A stretch of DNA of 64,000 nucleotides from Vitis vinifera (lineage: Eukaryota > Streptophyta > Magnoliopsida > Vitales > Vitaceae): NCBI RefSeq assembly GCF_030704535.1, contig NC_081820.1, positions 24,732,001 through 24,796,000 on the forward strand, in the 5' to 3' direction. The translations under genes and the position numbers were made by a program. Positions 59,996-64,000 of the stretch are shown one piece after another (positions within the stretch are counted from its first letter, which is position 1; the number at the start of each line of letters is the position of its first letter). The notes under the pieces were generated by a model that made no database searches, was not told the origin of the DNA, and saw nothing but the letters and a program-made list of their open reading frames with translations.

Positions 59996-60479
59996 AGGAA
60001 TATTTGTTTATGAACTTATTTATAAACCACTAAAAGTTAAATGTACTAACTTGAAATGGAGATAATGTTTAAATTTTTGGAAATAATAGTACCATATTAT
60101 TGCATTTCCATAGATAGACTACTTTAGCATCTAATAGTAACATAAATTATTATTGAAACTCGCTTTATTTGATGACTATTTTCTAACTATTTCTAATCCT
60201 TGGCATATTCCATAGGCTATCTAGCGTCTAACAATTACCAACTTAATATTGTAATATTGAATACATAGCCACCAGAAAATAATTTAATATTCTAGTGATT
60301 TTTATATACTATTTGGTCGTGCATGTGATTCTTCTTAAAGCACATGAAATAATGTTTTTCTTAAAAATTCCTCATCATGTGGTCATCATAGAAGATAAAC
60401 CATGACTTGTAACTGAAGCATAAGAATTCCAATAGTAGAAATTTCGTCCAAACAACCCCCCCAACAACAAAAAAAGAAA
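59996..60479. other. AT-rich DNA; 60085-60245 repeats 53545-53740
   Basis: Apart from the repeat copy nothing is recognised. Confidence 0.65.
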
Positions 60480-60860
60480 CAATAACAATTGTTCAATTGC
60501 TTCTTGCTTTCTTACTTTTAGGTTCTGCCTTTCCTGAAAGGACTCCATTTGCAGACCAAATTTTTAGTTTTTAAAGACAGGGTCTCTAGAATTAATATGC
60601 AGTATTTGGTCTTTAAAGGGCCAGCAGACCCATGGGCTAACTGGCAGGGCAGGGCTAGCTAGCTTGGATTTGGGCTAGCCCAGCACGTTTGAGGCCTAGC
60701 ATCATTAGAGCCCAATTTGGCCGAGGAGGCAACTTTAGGGTCAACTCAAACCTATCTGCGCTACCCCTAAACTAAGATTAAATGGCTAGGACCCAAAGGG
60801 AGAGCTCAAATGGGTCCATATTTGCCATAAGATGAGGAATATATCAGTCATTGCTAGTTT
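60480..60860. repeat. Cluster-associated intergenic block, diverged copy
   Basis: Resembles 14430-14660, 9130-9360 and 62890-63240 (ttcttacttttaggttc, gcccagcacgtttgag, gagctcaaatgggtcca). Confidence 0.75.
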
Positions 60861-62020
60861 CTAGCATGCTATATTTTAAAGATTATCTCCAAGTCTTTTT
60901 ATATTTTTTCCTTTTTTCTTTGTTCTCACATCTCCCTAACGTGGTTGAGACGTTTTTTCATTTTAGCTCATGTGGTAAAGTGGTGAAGTGGGGTTGTTGC
61001 TTTAGTTAATCTTAGGATACGTGGAACTTTGATGATAAACTTTAAATTAAATAAAATTTAATGTGTTGGAAACATGGATAAATCTAATATTTTTTAAAAA
61101 TAATTTAAAACTCAAACAATAAATTCACTAATACTAGAAATTTATAGATTAAAATTATTTCACAATAACTTTATTAATTCTTTTCTACATATAATTACAT
61201 TTTTATAAATTTTTCTATTAGAAAAATGAACTTCAAAAGTGATATATTATGAGTTAGACTATATTATTTCTCCTATACAAACTACCATATATATATATAT
61301 ATATTTTTCTTACTAGGTAAATAGATTATAAATTAAGGAATACATAATTAATAATTTAAATATTTTAATGAATCTTTTGATTTTTAAGAATAACTTGATA
61401 ATAATAATTTTTAAGAATAATTTATTAATTATTATTTTTAAATTATGTTTTTTAACAAAAAAAATTACAAAGATATTAATATCCTTATATTTCTAACATA
61501 AATTAAAATAGTGTATTTCTTAATAAAAAAATATAACTGATGATTTTATCATAATATTACTATTTATGTTCTACTAAAAGCTATTCATTTTTAGTTTATT
61601 TGTAATTACAAAACTATTTTTATTTTTAATAAGATTTGAATTAAATTTAATTAACATTATATAAATTAAATTTACAATGTTTTTATAAAATCAAAACAAA
61701 AAAAAATTATTTTGAAAAACAACTTATCCAAACAAGTATTTTGTTTTTAAAAATTTATGAACATATTAATTTCATTATGCTTCTAACATTTATTGAAATA
61801 ATGTATTTTTTAATAAAAATATATAACCTATGATTTTATTATAATATTACTATTTATGTTTTACTAAAAACTATTCATTATTTATTTATTTATTTGTAAT
61901 TACAAAATTATTTTCATTTTTAATAAGATTTGAATTAAATTTAATTATTATTTTATAAATAGAATTTATAATGTTTTTTTATATATAAAATTAAAACAAA
62001 TTTTTTTAAAAAACTAGTTT
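60861..62020. repeat. Very AT-rich region with an internal about 290-bp tandem duplication
   Basis: 61480-61690 and 61770-61990 align: tttctaacat, ataatattactatttatgtt, taataagatttgaattaaat occur in both in order. No gene. Confidence 0.8.
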
Positions 62021-62449
62021 GTCTCCACAACAACTAGTTTGTGAAAACGAGCTCTAAAGTTCGCATGATCAATCAAAGCTTTCACCAACACAACACAAGC
62101 TTCTCTTTCTATTTTTTGTTCATTTAAAACATTCAAAGGAATGAAGCAGCATAAAGAGAATAGGGCTTTTACTAGAAAATTCAAAACTACTCTTATGATG
62201 GGAGACACCTAAGCAGAAAGTTGATACAAACAATGACAACAATATCAAGACACCGAAGCAGAAAGTTGAAACAAAAGACTGCCAGACTTCTTCATTGAAA
62301 CAAAACACTGCCATAAAATGCTTAATCAATATAATTTGTAAAGTTTGGACTTCGACAAAGTCCTTTCTTTTAAGTGTGCTTAAGCTCTTCTGGAGCTCGA
62401 GTGCAACACTTCAAGTGCTTTTTTTAGTTGATCAAGTATACTTGAGTGC
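62021..62449. other. Unassigned sequence with short direct repeat
   Basis: agcagaaagttga-acaaa occurs twice (about 62213 and 62259) and gaaacaaaa-actgcca twice. Short frames on both strands have no recognised homology. Confidence 0.5.
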
Positions 62450-63602
62450 TTATTTTATGTTATCAACAACCTTAAATATAGCAAATATTTTGTTTTTCTA
62501 CATTGATACGTAAATATTAGTCTAACAAAATAAATAATTTATTTTTTTATTTTAAAAAATTAACAAATAAATAAACATGTCACATGGTGTTGTTATTGTT
62601 TTCTCTTGGGGTACGTAGCTAACATGATATTTTGTTAATTGTGACTGGCGATCACCAGAGAAGGTAACATAATATTTTATCTCCTAAAGTATGAATACAA
62701 TTTTGTGAGATGAGCTATTTTCCTATGCAATTATTTTCTTGCTAGAAACAAACTACTTTTGGTAGTTTTCCCTTTGGAATTCACTTCAGAAAATAAAAAA
62801 ATAATAAGAATTTACTTCACAAATCCGAAGATGTATGATGCCTCATTAGCATTAAGCAAACTCCTCCCAGCATCTTCTTCCAATGCATCTTGCTTTCTTA
62901 CTTTTAGGTTCTCCCTTCTGACTCCATTTGCCCTACTCCTCCCTGTTGAACAAACCCAATTTTCAGATTCTTAAGATGACGTCTCTAATATTGGAATGCA
63001 GTATCATGTCGACCTATAGGCTGGCTCGGATTTAGCCAAGCCCAACTCGGATTTAGCCTAGCCCAGCACTTTTGAGACGCAGCATCAGAGCCCAATTGGG
63101 TTTGAGGAAGCAATTCTGGGCCCAACGCAAATCTATTTGGGCTATAGCACGAGGAATTATGGCTAGGACCCAGTGCGAGAGCTCAAATGGGTCCATATTT
63201 GCCATAGCATGACGAATTATGCCATGGCTAGTGGTGAATATCACTTTTAAAGAGAGGCAAAAATGTGTCTCACCTTAATATAAACTAAGTGCACATGGGT
63301 ACCATGATAAGTCTAACTAATTCCTGAGTACACTAATCCATGTTTTTCCCCTCCTACTTTCTCTAGAGTGCTCAAACATCATTTTTCCAGATTTGGACCC
63401 GATTTGTGAAGAACTTGTTGAAGTTGCAGCTCGACCAGTCCACCTTTTGCTTCTCCTTGCACTTGGATGATGGTTAAACATGGGAAAATACAAGTTTGAA
63501 TCACAAGTTCAAAATCAATTAAGTGAAATGTTCTATTAGCTAGGTTGTGTTCAGAGCATTAGGGCTCATCAGTGGAAGATTCAAAACACCACTCTAATTT
63601 CT
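62450..63602. repeat. Duplicate of 13975-14660 joined to the block found at 10800-11027
   Basis: The left part matches 13975-14660. The right part (63290-63600) matches the sequence lying 3' of psi-2 (catcatttttccag, ctattagcta-gtt-tgtt). The module therefore keeps the order seen around the left pseudogenes. Confidence 0.8.
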
Positions 63603-63770
63603 TTTCCATGTTTCTCCTCTATCATATCATAATCCACAATGAAAAGTACATTTGAGTTCAGTGTTGTACAAATGCATTCACATTCCTTACTACGCATAAA
63701 GACAATAATTTTATCTAATATAATTTTGCTAGGCCAAAGTCCCAAACTTTTGTGCAAAGCCTGTTAGATT
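63603..63770 (-). pseudogene. LRK10-like kinase scrap (psi-3)
   Basis: The minus strand encodes [11 protein letters not shown] followed by a stop (about 63756-63715), then jumps to sequence matching the kinase C-lobe near 11050-11150 and 36610-36700. The glycine loop, catalytic loop and everything upstream are absent. An internal deletion joins the activation segment to the C-lobe. Confidence 0.75.
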
Positions 63771-64000
63771 ATTGGTTCTAAAATACTAGAGGGTTCAAAC
63801 GAAATGACAATTGAAGTGAGCCCAAACGCACTAATATTTTTGCAGAAAAATTATCAATTTTCTCTATGCTTATTTTAATTTTTAATATTAGAATTTAGAA
63901 TTTAAAATTTAAAATTGAGCACTAGAATAGAAACTCTCCTCAAACTGAACCATGCTCATCAAAAGCTTATGAGTTTGTAATTATAAATTGGTGGGTTATT
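63771..64000. other. Right edge, nothing recognised
   Basis: AT-rich; no coding or repeat boundary supported. Confidence 0.5.

Noticed and set aside
62014..62329. Overlapping 64-69-codon frames on the minus strand
   Set aside because: No domain, no splice context and low complexity; not enough support.

Overview
This window looks like nuclear DNA of a dicot plant. It is AT-rich, it has multi-exon genes with GT-AG introns, and it holds LTR retrotransposons and a LINE remnant. The receptor-kinase and retrotransposon families look most like grapevine (Vitis), but that is recognition rather than a database match. No bacterial, organellar, CRISPR or RNA-gene features were seen.

The core is a birth-and-death cluster of LRK10-like (leaf rust 10 type, GUB_WAK/WAK_assoc ectodomain) receptor-like kinases. 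Two genes can be read as intact. One is a six-exon minus-strand gene at 36359-39826 (656 aa). The other is a three-exon plus-strand gene at 40882-44170 (599 aa). They are head to head across about 1.06 kb. A third locus (kinase exon 47927-49018, +) is a recent tandem copy of the second that never received the ectodomain exon, lost its splice acceptor, and took a 1.66-kb solo LTR into its intron. Broken relatives lie at 1-8586, 10276-10680, 11028-13130 and 63603-63770.

Left part (1-15 kb): two tandem minus-strand pseudogenes. The first carries a decayed Ty1/copia element (818-7237) in an intron; the second is the uninterrupted paralogue but has lost exon 1. Middle (15-35 kb): no confident gene. 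It holds a 2.5-kb tandem duplication, a LINE 3' remnant, dispersed duplicated blocks, and a minisatellite of 12 units of about 80 bp that runs into 1.46-kb tandem units. Then come the two intact kinases and the truncated one (36-49 kb). Right part (50-64 kb): a second solo LTR (50471-51864), a young copia element with only three LTR differences (53771-58053), more duplicated blocks, a short inverted repeat, and a last kinase scrap.

The intact genes encode predicted plasma-membrane receptors with a cysteine-rich wall-binding-like ectodomain, one membrane span and a non-RD kinase (HFD in place of HRD), a type common in immune receptors. The shared intergenic region contains an inverted pair of W-box cores (TTGACT/AGTCAA), consistent with but not proof of WRKY control.
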